In this document: positions 41,032 through 50,178 of the stretch, piece by piece
How the letters are laid out: every line of letters starts with the position of its first letter
Position numbering within the stretch: the stretch's first letter is position 1
Source: Thermotoga sp. Ku-13t
Lineage (GTDB): Bacteria > Thermotogota > Thermotogae > Thermotogales > DSM-5069
Length of the DNA stretch: 64,000 bases
Assembly (NCBI RefSeq): GCF_011057685.1
Contig: NZ_LNFY01000009.1
Location: 1-64,000 of the forward strand
Reading direction: 5' to 3'
Program-made: the position numbers and the translations under genes
Notes under the pieces: generated by a model
The model's input: the letters and a program-made list of their open reading frames with translations, nothing else
What the model was told of the DNA's origin: nothing
Database searches by the model: none

Positions 41032-41448
41032 ATGGTTGTATGCATCTTCGTGGACACTTCTGAACAGTTCGAAGAGAAGGTCAAAGCGTGGTTTTCAGAA
41101 AGATCGATCCAGGCACGGTACATCAAAACCGACGTGAGCGTGGACAAATTGACAGAGTTGCTCTTCGAATCTGCCCGGAACGACACAAAGCTCGTGCTCA
41201 TTTTTGGAGGAGTCGATGTCGAAAGGAAAGCGTTTTCGAGCATAGCAGTGAAGAGGATCATCGACGGAAGGATCTACACGCTCGAAACGTACCTCTGTGA
41301 GTACATCGCCGAGAATTGTCCAGAGTGCATGCTCACCTCGCCAACGGTGGGTATCAGGGACAGAACGCTCATAGTCTCTTTGCCAGATCACGAAGTGAGT
41401 TTGAAGGTACTGGACGTGATAATGAAAGCGTTGAAAGGAGGCGGCTGA
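41032..41448 (+). CDS. MoaB/MogA-like small protein with altered active-site loop
   Basis: A 138-residue protein; the C-terminal half (SPTVGIRDRTLIVSLPDHEV) resembles the molybdopterin-binding fold of MoaB/MogA, where the pattern is SRAxAGxRxxTLIxNLPGSP. The usual GGTG loop reads FGGVDVE here, so catalysis may be lost. It follows nfnB after nine bases and a bidirectional terminator follows it. Role with NfnAB unknown; the fold call rests on pattern matching by eye. Confidence 0.6.
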   Translation: MVVCIFVDTSEQFEEKVKAWFSERSIQARYIKTDVSVDKLTELLFESARNDTKLVLIFGGVDVERKAFSSIAVKRIIDGRIYTLETYLCEYIAENCPECMLTSPTVGIRDRTLIVSLPDHEVSLKVLDVIMKALKGGG

Positions 41449-41456
41449 GCCGCCTC
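41438..41456. terminator. Bidirectional terminator between convergent operons
   Basis: GAGGCGG and CCGCCTC flank CTGAG, forming a compact 7-bp stem that overlaps the rightward stop codon. It is followed by TTCATTT to the right; the leftward amidohydrolase gene ends two bases away. T-runs are modest on both sides. Confidence 0.7.
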
Positions 41457-41457
41457 T

Positions 41458-42612
41458 TCATTTGCTGTACACGAGCTGCCCATCGATGTACACTCTTTCC
41501 ACGACCGATTTCATGTCGAAGGGATGGCCGGACCAGACCACCAGGTCTGCATCCTTACCGACCTCTATCGAGCCGATCCTCTCTTCCAGTCCCAGTATCT
41601 TAGCGGGGTTGATCGTGAGCATCTTCAAAAGCTCTTCCTCTTTCATACCGTAACGCATCGCGGTTGCCGCTTGCACCGAAGCAAATTCCAGCGGTATCAC
41701 GGGATGGTCACACATGAGCGCCACCAAAACCTTCTTTTCGACGAGGATCTTCAAAGCTTCCATCGTCATGTTCCTGAGCTCGAGCTTCGTGGCGAAAGTC
41801 ATCAACGGTCCCGCGACCACGGGGATCTTCTTGCTCGCCAGCAGGTCCGCCACCCTGTAGCCCTCGGTGCAGTGTTCAAGAACGATCCTCAGGTTGAACT
41901 CCTCCGCCAGTCTGATCGCGGTGACGATGTCGTCCATGCGGTGCGCATGGATCCTCGCCGGAAGCTCGCGTTTAAGGAGCTTTTCTCCAACCTCGTACTT
42001 CGGATCTCTCTCCAAAAATTCTTTTCCTTCCTTCAGCGCCTGTTCTTTCTTCTTCATGTAATCCTGGGATTTGAGCAGGAAGGTTCTTATCACAGCCGCC
42101 GTTCCCATCCTCGTCGTCGGCATCATTTTCTTTTCGGAATAGACCCTCTTCGGGTTCTCCCCGAGCGCCATTTTCACTCCCGCGGGATTGACGAGGCACA
42201 TGTCCATGACTGTCTTTCCTTTGAACTTCGCGATGAATCCCATACCTCCCACGGGATTCCCACTGCCCATGACAACGAAGGCGGTCGTTACGCCTCCTGA
42301 GAGCGCCTTTTTGATGGACTCGTCCTCGGGGTAGAACGCGTCGAGCGCCTGCAGGTGCGCTGTGACGGGATCGGTCGTTTCGTTGCCCTCGCTCTCCGTT
42401 GATCCCAGGCCTTCGGGGTACAGTCCAATGTGTGCGTGCGCGTCGATAAAACCGGGAAGCAGGAATTTGCCTTCAAGATCGATCACTTCAACGGATCGTG
42501 TCGGCTTGATCTGACCAACTTTGCTGATCTTTCCATCCTCCACGAGCACGTCGCCCACGAAGGGTTTAGAGGTGATGGGAAAAACCGTCGCGTTCTTGAA
42601 CAGCAGTTTCAT
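41458..42612 (-). CDS. Amidohydrolase, imidazolonepropionase-like
   Basis: Cytoplasmic metal hydrolase of 384 residues. A beta-sandwich start (FKNATVFPIT, VLVEDGKISKVG) leads to the HxH motif GFIDAHAHIGLYPEG; later ligands are in ARIHAHRMDD, RIVLEHCTEGY and ALMCDHPVIP; it ends with the usual IGSIEVGKDADLVVW. The precise substrate (cyclic amide, dipeptide or N-acyl compound) is not readable. It lies 47 bp behind the pectin ABC permease with its own GGAGGTGG site, so it may be the last gene of that operon or only adjacent. Confidence 0.85.
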   Translation of the reverse strand: MKLLFKNATVFPITSKPFVGDVLVEDGKISKVGQIKPTRSVEVIDLEGKFLLPGFIDAHAHIGLYPEGLGSTESEGNETTDPVTAHLQALDAFYPEDESIKKALSGGVTTAFVVMGSGNPVGGMGFIAKFKGKTVMDMCLVNPAGVKMALGENPKRVYSEKKMMPTTRMGTAAVIRTFLLKSQDYMKKKEQALKEGKEFLERDPKYEVGEKLLKRELPARIHAHRMDDIVTAIRLAEEFNLRIVLEHCTEGYRVADLLASKKIPVVAGPLMTFATKLELRNMTMEALKILVEKKVLVALMCDHPVIPLEFASVQAATAMRYGMKEEELLKMLTINPAKILGLEERIGSIEVGKDADLVVWSGHPFDMKSVVERVYIDGQLVYSK

Positions 42613-42659
42613 TTGCCCACCTCCGATCGTTCGCTTTACTTACTTTTATGATAATACGT

Positions 42660-43490
42660 TCACGCCTTGATCGCACCCTGGGTTAAGCCTTCGACGATGT
42701 ACTTCTGCGCCAGCATGAACACCACGATCGTTGGTAGAAGCGCCATGACGATGCCTGCGGCCATCACGTTCCACTGGATGCCCGCCTTGGAAACGAACGA
42801 ATACAACGCGACGGGTACGGTCATCTTTCTGTCCGTGTGCAGAAACAAAACTGCGGTGAAGACCTCGTTCCAGCTGTTGACGAAGCAGAAGCTGAATATC
42901 GATCCAACGCCTGGCAAAAGCAGTGGAATCACGATTTTGAAGAGCACCTGCAATCTGTTGCAGCCATCTATCATCGCGGCTTCCTCGATCGTTCTCGGAA
43001 GGTTCTTCAAAAACGCTCGCGCCATGATCGTGCCGAACGCAGATCCAAAGCCTGTGTAGATGATGATCACCGAGGTGAGCGTGTTGGTGAGTTTGAGCTT
43101 CGAAAACATCGTGAACTGGGGTATCATGATCAGATAGGTCGGCAGCATCTGCACGAAGAAGAGAAGTAGGATCAGAAACGTCCTCAATCTGAATTGCTCG
43201 CGCGTGAGAATGTAACCCGCCACGATGGAAAAGAGCGTTGACAGTACTGCAGAAGTTGTCGCGACGATGAACGAGTTCTTGAAGTACACGTTGAACCTGG
43301 CGAAGCTGAAGAGGTACCTGTACGCTTCCAGCGTCGGCTTAGAAGGAAGATACTTCACCGGAAAGGTGTAGACTTCCGTGGCTGGTTTTATCGATGTGAG
43401 GAATATCCAGACCAGTGGAAAGATGGCCACGATGAGAAATATGGAAAGGCCGATGAACCTGAGAACATCCTGCAGCCTTCTCTTCTTCAC
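42660..43490 (-). CDS. ABC importer permease, MalG-like (pectin locus)
   Basis: Six-helix permease of 276 residues; EAA loop TIEEAAMIDGCNRLQVLFKI. Overlaps its MalF-like partner (ATGA). Located behind pectate lyase and exopolygalacturonase genes, so oligogalacturonate uptake is the likely job, as in the T. maritima locus TM0430-TM0433. No ATPase gene in the operon. Confidence 0.92.
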   Translation of the reverse strand: MKKRRLQDVLRFIGLSIFLIVAIFPLVWIFLTSIKPATEVYTFPVKYLPSKPTLEAYRYLFSFARFNVYFKNSFIVATTSAVLSTLFSIVAGYILTREQFRLRTFLILLLFFVQMLPTYLIMIPQFTMFSKLKLTNTLTSVIIIYTGFGSAFGTIMARAFLKNLPRTIEEAAMIDGCNRLQVLFKIVIPLLLPGVGSIFSFCFVNSWNEVFTAVLFLHTDRKMTVPVALYSFVSKAGIQWNVMAAGIVMALLPTIVVFMLAQKYIVEGLTQGAIKA

Positions 43491-44359
43491 AGCTCGAACT
43501 CACCCCGCTCGAGGAGAACCAGATAAATGATCGCGAAGACCAGCAAAATAGCGGTTATGATCATGCCGAGCGCCGATGCCAGGCCGAAGTTGTTCCTGTA
43601 ATAAACGATGTTTATCATGTTCACAGAAAGGATGTTGGTCGCTCCCGCGGGACCACCGCGCGTCATGCCGTAGATGATGTCTGGAAAGTTCATCACCCAG
43701 ATGATCCTCAGCAAAATCGTGCTGTAGATCGTCGGGCGGATGTACGGCAAGGTGACGTAGAAGAGCTTTCTGAACAAACCTGCACCATCGATCTGTGCTG
43801 CTTCATACAATTCGTTCGGGATCGACTGGATCGCCGCAAGGATCATGATAGCAAAGAAAGGTATGCCATACCAGACGTTCACCAGGATCACCGAAAACAT
43901 CGCGAACCTTTCGTCAGAGAGAAATCCTATCGGCACCTTTATCAAGCCGAGCCTCATGAGGATGTCGTTCACGATACCGAACTGACCGTTCAAGAGCCAC
44001 GACCAAAGCAGACCTATGGCGAAACCTGAGAGCGCCCACGGATAGAACACCAGTCCCATGTACAGTCCCCTACCGGGGAAGGGCTTTGCTAAAAGTAGCG
44101 CCAGGATCAGACCGAACAGGAACTGAAACGCCACGGAGCAGGCGATCCAGACGAACGTGTTCCAGAGCAAACGTGGAAAACCAGGATCAGTGATGATCGT
44201 TCTGTAATTGCTCCAGCCGACGAACCTCGGATTGTTCAAATTGAACACCGTGAGCCGCTGAAATGAAATTACCCCCCCGCGGACGAGGGGGTAAAGGTTC
44301 ACGAGGAAAACTAAAGCGAAGGTCGGAACAAGCATCAAAACCCAGAGCTTTTTTTTCAC
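43487..44359 (-). CDS. ABC importer permease, MalF-like (pectin locus)
   Basis: Permease of 290 residues with six helices and EAA loop LYEAAQIDGAGLFRKLFYV. Overlaps the binding-protein stop and the next permease start by four bases each, so the three are translated as a unit. Confidence 0.92.
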   Translation of the reverse strand: MKKKLWVLMLVPTFALVFLVNLYPLVRGGVISFQRLTVFNLNNPRFVGWSNYRTIITDPGFPRLLWNTFVWIACSVAFQFLFGLILALLLAKPFPGRGLYMGLVFYPWALSGFAIGLLWSWLLNGQFGIVNDILMRLGLIKVPIGFLSDERFAMFSVILVNVWYGIPFFAIMILAAIQSIPNELYEAAQIDGAGLFRKLFYVTLPYIRPTIYSTILLRIIWVMNFPDIIYGMTRGGPAGATNILSVNMINIVYYRNNFGLASALGMIITAILLVFAIIYLVLLERGEFEL

Positions 44360-45618
44360 TTCTTTCCGAGCCCCGCCTTCTTCCAGAAATCAGCCCAGAC
44401 CTTCAACGCCTCTTCCGGTTTCATCTTACCAAGGAGTACCTGCTGCATGGTGGTTTCGTGCAGTTCGTTCCACTCGCTCCAGGCTTCGTTGTCCAGCGGA
44501 TACTTCGTGAACTGATAGTGCACTTCGTCTTCGAACATCGCCGTCCAGCCGTAGAAAATCTCGCTCTTGAAGTAAGGATCGATCTCGTAGACTCTCATGT
44601 CCACGGGCAGAGCACCGTAATCTCTGCACCAGTAGGCGTTGATCTCGGGTGAATTGAAGAACTCTAAGAACTTCCACGCCAGGTCCTTGTGTTTCGAATA
44701 GCTTGTTATGCCCCAGCCTGCGAATCCGATCGTTGGATAAGCCTTTCCACCTTTTCCGATCGGTAGTGGTGCAGTCTTGTAGGTTCCTTCCTTCATGATC
44801 TCGTTGAGCAAGCCGACCGTGTCCGGATCCTGGAACAGATAGGGTGTGATGCCTGAGGCGAACGAGTTCACCTGCTCATCAAAACCCCAGTTGATGGAAT
44901 CTTTCGGAGCGGTCTTGAACAGCTCGATGTAGAACTTCAACCCTTCGAGTGCCCTGGGATCTTCGAAGATGAGTGTTCCATCTTTCTTGAGGTACATGCA
45001 GTTGGGGTCTATGTCGTCAAAGAAAGAGGTCATCACGATGTCGATGAACGCTGTGGGATAACCTTTACCTCTGAAATCGAAACCGAACTGACCGATCTCT
45101 GGCTTTGTGAGCTGTCGGCAGTGTTCGAGCAGTTCATCCATAGTTTTTGCGGGTGGCTTGATGCCGTACTTCGAGATCACGTCGGGTCTGTAGAAGAGCG
45201 TCTTCACGTAGATCGCGTTCGGCAAAAGGTAAGCGGTCCCTTTGTACGTCCTCGCGGCTTCCAGAACGCCGGGAACGAGGTGCTTCGTCAGCTCGGACTT
45301 TGCGAGGTAAGGTTCGAGCGAGAGCAATTTCCCCATGCTCGCAAGTGCACTCAAAGACCAGTCTCCAACCTCAACTATGTCGAGCGGTTCTTCCGCGCTC
45401 ACCATGAGATAGATCTTCTGATAGGCCGTTTCGTAAGGCGGGGAAATGAGCTCGATCTTCACTCCCGGGTTCTGTGCTTCGAACTTCGAGATGATGTCTT
45501 CAAGCACTCTGGTTCTGAGCGGGCTGGTGAACACCTGAATTATTCGGAGCGTCACCTGTTCGGAGAGCCCAACCACGCAGAACAGAAGAACGAGCGAAAC
45601 AATAGCCAGCTTCTTCAC
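44356..45618 (-). CDS. ABC importer substrate-binding protein, family 1 (oligogalacturonate candidate)
   Basis: Exported protein of 420 residues with signal peptide KKLAIVSLVLLFCVVGLSE after a GTG start and GGGAGGTGAAA. The mature part shows FEAQNPGVKIELI, EEPLDIVEVGDWS and PYLFQDPDTVGLL, typical of family 1. First gene of the ABC set; 84 bp separate it from the exopolygalacturonase. Ligand assignment comes from the pectin neighbours. Confidence 0.9.
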   Translation of the reverse strand: MKKLAIVSLVLLFCVVGLSEQVTLRIIQVFTSPLRTRVLEDIISKFEAQNPGVKIELISPPYETAYQKIYLMVSAEEPLDIVEVGDWSLSALASMGKLLSLEPYLAKSELTKHLVPGVLEAARTYKGTAYLLPNAIYVKTLFYRPDVISKYGIKPPAKTMDELLEHCRQLTKPEIGQFGFDFRGKGYPTAFIDIVMTSFFDDIDPNCMYLKKDGTLIFEDPRALEGLKFYIELFKTAPKDSINWGFDEQVNSFASGITPYLFQDPDTVGLLNEIMKEGTYKTAPLPIGKGGKAYPTIGFAGWGITSYSKHKDLAWKFLEFFNSPEINAYWCRDYGALPVDMRVYEIDPYFKSEIFYGWTAMFEDEVHYQFTKYPLDNEAWSEWNELHETTMQQVLLGKMKPEEALKVWADFWKKAGLGKK

Positions 45619-45702
45619 ACTTTCACCTCCCGAGAGTTATTTTACACAGGCGCTGCCGGTTCAACGCACAGGAAGAAGATCGTGAAAGGTGGGGATGGTC
45701 CT

Positions 45703-47034
45703 TCAGCGTGCCTCTATTCTTCCGTCCAGAGTGACGTCTGAGAAAACGTATTTTCCGATCCTGCTGTTTCTGATCCTCACTTCGCAATGTTCGATCTGAA
45801 CGGCGAATTCCACATCTTCCAGAACGCAGTCTTCCAGATAAATGCCAGTTATTTTCGAATTCTCCAGACCTTTGATCCTGACTCCGTATTTTCCACGGAT
45901 TCCCTTGAGGTTTTTCACAAAGATGTTCCTCAACAGCGGAGGATAATCGCCAGTTTCGTTGTCGTAATCTGTGTGGATCACGATGAACTCTTCGGACACG
46001 TTCACGGCGATGTTGTTGACAAAATGAACGTCCTCGACGAAGCCGCCCCTCCTCGGGTTCGACTTTATCCTCAAAACCCTCTCGAGGTTCACGAAGAGGT
46101 TGTTCACCGCAACGATCTTTCTCGCCCCACCCGACATCTCGCTTCCTATCACGAAACCTCCGTGGCTCTTTTCTCCGAACACCGTGTTGTTCCTCGCCAG
46201 AACGTACTCGCACGGCACGTTGATGCGCCTTCCGTCTTCATTCCTTCCGGACTTGATGACGATCGAATCGTCGCCCGTGTCGAAGAAGCAGTTTTCTATG
46301 AGCACGTACCTACACGACTCGGGGTCTATTCCATCGTTGTTCGGGCCTCTGCTGGAGACCTTCACGTTCCTCACGATCACGTTCTCGCACAGCACAGGGT
46401 GGATGCACCACATGGGGGAATTGATCAGCTCGAAACCTTCGAGGAGCACGTTTTTGCACCGGTGGAACTGAATGAAGCTGGGTCTGAGGAAATGGCCTTC
46501 TCCGAAGCTCCTCTCTTCCACAGCCACATTGTTTTTCACCATTTCCGTCAGCTTCGCCACATCTGGTCCCTGGTGGGGCATTCCCGCCTTCCAGCCGAAC
46601 TCTTCTTTACCCTTCCAGGTCCACCAGCTGGACTCGTTCGCTTGCCCGTCGAGAACACCACGGCCTGTAATCGCTACGTTCCGCCTACCGTGCGCGTAGA
46701 TCAGGGGAGAGTAGTTGTACAGTTCCATGCCTTCGAACCTGGTCAGGACCACGGGAAGGTACCTCTTCGGATCGGTGTGGAACTTTATCGTAGCTCCTTC
46801 GAGGTGGAGTTCGATGTTGCTTTCGAGGTGTATCGGGCCTGTCAGATAGATGCCTTCTGGAACAACGATTCTGCCGCCTCCAGCGCTCGCGGCCGTCTCT
46901 ATCGCTTTCTTGAAAGCATCGGTGCAGTCGCCTTTTCCATCGGCGACCGCACCGAAATCGAGGATATTGAACTCTCTGTCCGGTATCTCAGGTTCAGCAA
47001 TGCTATCCAAAATCTCTCTGATCAGTTCTTCCAT
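45703..47034 (-). CDS. pelB: Exopolygalacturonase, glycoside hydrolase family 28
   Basis: Right-handed beta-helix hydrolase of 443 residues that releases galacturonate from oligogalacturonides. The GH28 signatures are complete: NNDGIDPES, TGDDSIVIKSG, KSHGGFVIGSEMSGG and the RIKS motif. There is no signal peptide (it starts MEELIREILDSI), so it should act in the cytoplasm on imported oligomers, in line with T. maritima PelB. Begins six bases after the pectate lyase stop with a weak ribosome site. Confidence 0.93.
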   Translation of the reverse strand: MEELIREILDSIAEPEIPDREFNILDFGAVADGKGDCTDAFKKAIETAASAGGGRIVVPEGIYLTGPIHLESNIELHLEGATIKFHTDPKRYLPVVLTRFEGMELYNYSPLIYAHGRRNVAITGRGVLDGQANESSWWTWKGKEEFGWKAGMPHQGPDVAKLTEMVKNNVAVEERSFGEGHFLRPSFIQFHRCKNVLLEGFELINSPMWCIHPVLCENVIVRNVKVSSRGPNNDGIDPESCRYVLIENCFFDTGDDSIVIKSGRNEDGRRINVPCEYVLARNNTVFGEKSHGGFVIGSEMSGGARKIVAVNNLFVNLERVLRIKSNPRRGGFVEDVHFVNNIAVNVSEEFIVIHTDYDNETGDYPPLLRNIFVKNLKGIRGKYGVRIKGLENSKITGIYLEDCVLEDVEFAVQIEHCEVRIRNSRIGKYVFSDVTLDGRIEAR

Positions 47035-47040
47035 TCTTTT

Positions 47041-48141
47041 TCAGGAAGCCGGACAGCTCATCGGTATGTCGAAGATCAGCTTGCCCGCACCGGCACCTTC
47101 CACCACGATCGTTGGAACCTTTTCGGCAGGATCGAGCGTGTATTCGTAGAACTCTGCCGGGTTGAAGACGGGTTTACCTTCTTCGATGAGCTTCTCCTCA
47201 GCAGGTTTGCAGTACGTGAAGACGTTCTTCGCCTTATCCTTGCCGAGCGATATGTATCCTTCCGGGGATGTACCTGCCTTGACTATGGTGGGCACGAATG
47301 CGATGTTCGCACCTTCCATCAACGTGGCACCAAAGCCCATGAAGTTGTTCGCTTCAATGTGTACCCTCGCTTCGCAGGTAGAAGCGACGCCGTACTGCGG
47401 CACAACGTTGCCAGACACACCGCATCTGAAGCCTGCGCTGTAGAAATTGTTGAACACGTGTACCATACCGAACCTGACCCTCGGCATTCTCTGTATGCAG
47501 TTCTTGAAGTAGTTGTGATGGTAGGTCACTTTGTAGGCTTCCTTCGCTCTGGCTGGATCTTCATTGTCGCTGCTTCCAACGAGCGAGACCTTGTCGTGAT
47601 CGACGAACACGCACCAGGAGACCGTGATATAGCTAGAATACTTGGTGATGTCCACGGCCCCATCGTTGCCGTTCACGAACGTGCAGTGATCGATCCACAC
47701 ATGGTGTGAAGATTCGATGTTTATGTAGTCGTAGTCGTACATCTTACCCTGCGGATCGTCCTCCATGTAGAACCCTTCGAAGTGAATGTTCCTTATTATG
47801 ACGTTCTTCGCGTTCTTGATCACGAAACCACCACCGATGATCTTCGCGTTGTTGATCCCCACAATGGTTTTGTCCGAGGTTACGCTTATTTCTTTCTTGG
47901 GTTCAAACACTATGGTTCCATCGACCACTATGATGTACTTACCTTCCTTATTAGCCCACTCTTCGAGTTCTTCCGCACTCTTCACCAGCACGATCTCTCC
48001 ACCACAACCTCCTGTCGTTCCATCCTGGCCGAGCGCACTGACCGCGGCGAATCCGATCGGTCTGTCGCACAGATCTGCTTTGATCAAACCAAAAGCCAGG
48101 CTCACCAGCACGAGCAACCCCACAGTGAGAAGTTTTCTCAT
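47041..48141 (-). CDS. pelA: Secreted pectate lyase, polysaccharide lyase family 1
   Basis: Cleaves polygalacturonate by beta-elimination outside the cell. About 366 residues: signal peptide MRKLLTVGLLVLVSLAFG, then a parallel beta-helix with WIDHCTFVNGNDGAVDITK (calcium region), CVFVDHDKVSLVG and QRMPRVRFGMVHVFNN with the catalytic Arg. The ATG chosen follows GAGGGAG and gives a clean signal peptide; a longer in-frame extension upstream lacks one. Confidence 0.95.
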   Translation of the reverse strand: MRKLLTVGLLVLVSLAFGLIKADLCDRPIGFAAVSALGQDGTTGGCGGEIVLVKSAEELEEWANKEGKYIIVVDGTIVFEPKKEISVTSDKTIVGINNAKIIGGGFVIKNAKNVIIRNIHFEGFYMEDDPQGKMYDYDYINIESSHHVWIDHCTFVNGNDGAVDITKYSSYITVSWCVFVDHDKVSLVGSSDNEDPARAKEAYKVTYHHNYFKNCIQRMPRVRFGMVHVFNNFYSAGFRCGVSGNVVPQYGVASTCEARVHIEANNFMGFGATLMEGANIAFVPTIVKAGTSPEGYISLGKDKAKNVFTYCKPAEEKLIEEGKPVFNPAEFYEYTLDPAEKVPTIVVEGAGAGKLIFDIPMSCPAS

Positions 48142-48203
48142 GAAAACACTCCCTCGAACAAAATTACCTTTCCAATCTTTTGAAGCTGCGCCTTTCACAA
48201 AAA

Positions 48204-48232
48204 ATTTTATCACAAAGGGTCGAAGCTTCGAA
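48204..48232 (-). promoter_or_regulatory. Candidate internal promoter for pelA-pelB-ABC
   Basis: TTCGAA (48232-48227), 17 bases, TAAAAT (48209-48204) on the minus strand, inside the 114-bp gap between the TRAP transporter and pectate lyase. It would let the hydrolase half of the locus be expressed apart from the TRAP half. The -35 match is partial. Confidence 0.4.
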
Positions 48233-48255
48233 ACCTTCCGAGGTTCAAGAGCAGT

Positions 48256-49647
48256 TCAACGGACGAACCTTCCACCAAGAGACATCGTGAACCAGGGTAC
48301 GTAGGTGACCAGCAAAAGGATCGCGACCATTGCTATGTAAAATGGTATAGAAGCTTTTGCCACCCTCTCCATTGTGCTCTTTCCGATCGCACAGCCGACG
48401 AACAGCGTTGTTCCAACCGGTGGCGTGCACAGCCCTATACCGAGGTTTATCATCATGACTATTCCAAACTGGATCGGCGACATTCCCAGCGATCGGACCA
48501 GCGGAAGAAGGATGGGAGTGGTTATGAGTATGAGTGGCGCCATGTCCATGATCATGCCAAGGAAAAGGAGCATCAGGTTGATGAGCAACAGCAACACGTA
48601 TTTGTTCGTTGTGATGCTCGTCAGGGCGCTCGCGACTATTGCCGGCACCTTCAGATAGGCCAGGAGGTATCCGAAGGCAGAAGAGCTCGCTATTATGAAC
48701 ATGACCATCGCGATAACTACCGCGGTGCTCTGAAACGTCCTCAGCAGTTTCTTGAAGTCCATGGTTCTGTACACGAAGATGGTGATGATCAGAGCATACA
48801 CAGCCGCCACAACCGAAGCCTCGGTCGCAGTGAAGACGCCGAGTATTATTCCTGCAATGATGATGACACCGACCAAAAGTCCGAGGATCGAGTCCCTCGT
48901 TATGATGAGAGCCTCTTTTAACCCCACCTTGCCAGCCACCGGGTAGTTCCTCTTTCTGGAGATGATGTAGGCAACGATCATCTGTGCCACGCCCACCATG
49001 ATGCCGGGGATGTAACCCGCCATGAACAATGCCCCGATCGAGACACCGCCCGCCGCGAGTGAGTAGATGATCATGTTGTGACTGGGCGGAATGATGATAC
49101 CCAGGGTGGAGGAGGTGATGGTAACCGCGATGGAGAAGTCCCTGTCGTAACCTTGCTGGACCATCATGGGTATCAGGAAAGCTCCGATCGAAGATGTGTC
49201 TGCCACGGAGGAACCACTCACACCGCCGAAGAACATGCTCGCAAGTATGTTCACCATCGCGAGCCCACCGCGAACCCTACCTATGAGGATGTTCGAAAAT
49301 TCGACTATCTTCTGCGCGATCCCACCTTCCGCCATGATCTGTCCTGCCAGTATGAAGAAAGGGATCGCTATCAGTGAAAAAGCGTTTATCCCTGCGCCCA
49401 TCCTCTGGAAGATCACCATGACGGGAAGCTTCAAATAGACCGCAGTCAGAAAAGCAGGAATGCTCAGACAGAACGCTATGGGGACTCTGAGCATCATCAA
49501 CAGCACGAAGGAACTGAAGAGTACGATCCTTCCAGCTTCTTCCCGTGAGAAGTTCTGCGTGATGGGGAGTCTGAACATGAACGCCAGGAGCACTCCCAGA
49601 AGAAAGATCATGAAAGCACCGAAGATGTAGGCGAGAACCTTTTTCAT
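48256..49647 (-). CDS. dctM: TRAP transporter large membrane subunit (DctM)
   Basis: Ion-coupled permease of 463 residues with about 12 helices. Typical signatures include FGGVSGSSVADTSSIGAFL, GIIIPPSHNMIIYS and MGAGINAFSLIAIPFFILAG. Start overlaps the dctQ stop (ATGA). In this locus it probably imports galacturonate or an unsaturated breakdown product of pectin. Confidence 0.93.
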   Translation of the reverse strand: MKKVLAYIFGAFMIFLLGVLLAFMFRLPITQNFSREEAGRIVLFSSFVLLMMLRVPIAFCLSIPAFLTAVYLKLPVMVIFQRMGAGINAFSLIAIPFFILAGQIMAEGGIAQKIVEFSNILIGRVRGGLAMVNILASMFFGGVSGSSVADTSSIGAFLIPMMVQQGYDRDFSIAVTITSSTLGIIIPPSHNMIIYSLAAGGVSIGALFMAGYIPGIMVGVAQMIVAYIISRKRNYPVAGKVGLKEALIITRDSILGLLVGVIIIAGIILGVFTATEASVVAAVYALIITIFVYRTMDFKKLLRTFQSTAVVIAMVMFIIASSSAFGYLLAYLKVPAIVASALTSITTNKYVLLLLINLMLLFLGMIMDMAPLILITTPILLPLVRSLGMSPIQFGIVMMINLGIGLCTPPVGTTLFVGCAIGKSTMERVAKASIPFYIAMVAILLLVTYVPWFTMSLGGRFVR

Positions 49648-50138
49648 TGTTTTCCCTCACCTTTCAACATCATAAGCTGGTTTATGATTTTCAAAGCAAC
49701 ACATGCAACTATGAGAACGCCGCACGCGGCTATCGGCAAATACATCCACGCCACCGATATGCCCGTCGCGGCCAGTCTGTTCGGAAGACGCTGTACCATG
49801 ATTATGGTGTAGCGCGTCATCTGAATTCCGAAATAACCTATGAGCAGCATGATCGCAACCTCAACGATCCTCTGGATTTTGATCGGAAACACCGATAGAA
49901 ACACCTCAACACGCATGTGTATATCGTTCTTCAAGCCGATCCCTGCACCGAGCATGGCGATCCAGATCATCGTGACCAGCGCGATCTCTTCGGTCCATTT
50001 CGGAGGTCTGTTGAAGAAATACCTCGCCACGACCTGGTAGAACACGATCGCTACCATGAACATGAGTCCTGCGATGGAAAATCCCACCACGGCCTTCTCG
50101 ACCCAGTTCAGAATTTTCTCCAGCGCTTTCTTCATCAT
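49644..50138 (-). CDS. dctQ: TRAP transporter small membrane subunit (DctQ)
   Basis: About 164 residues with four helices and the family phrase RYFFNRPPKWTEEIAL. The start is one of two ATGs shortly after GAGGTGGAC. It lies just downstream of a strong hairpin, so its level should be lower than that of the binding protein. Confidence 0.9.
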   Translation of the reverse strand: MMKKALEKILNWVEKAVVGFSIAGLMFMVAIVFYQVVARYFFNRPPKWTEEIALVTMIWIAMLGAGIGLKNDIHMRVEVFLSVFPIKIQRIVEVAIMLLIGYFGIQMTRYTIIMVQRLPNRLAATGISVAWMYLPIAACGVLIVACVALKIINQLMMLKGEGKQ

Positions 50139-50148
50139 GTCCACCTCG

Positions 50149-50173
50149 AAAAACCGGGCGCAGCTGCGCCCGG
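50149..50173 (-). terminator. Intercistronic terminator between dctP and dctQ
   Basis: A perfect 20-bp palindrome (half CCGGGCGCAG) followed by TTTTTC on the minus strand. It sits between the binding-protein gene and the membrane genes of one transporter, which would give partial read-through and more binding protein than permease. Confidence 0.85.
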
Positions 50174-50178
50174 CCTGC

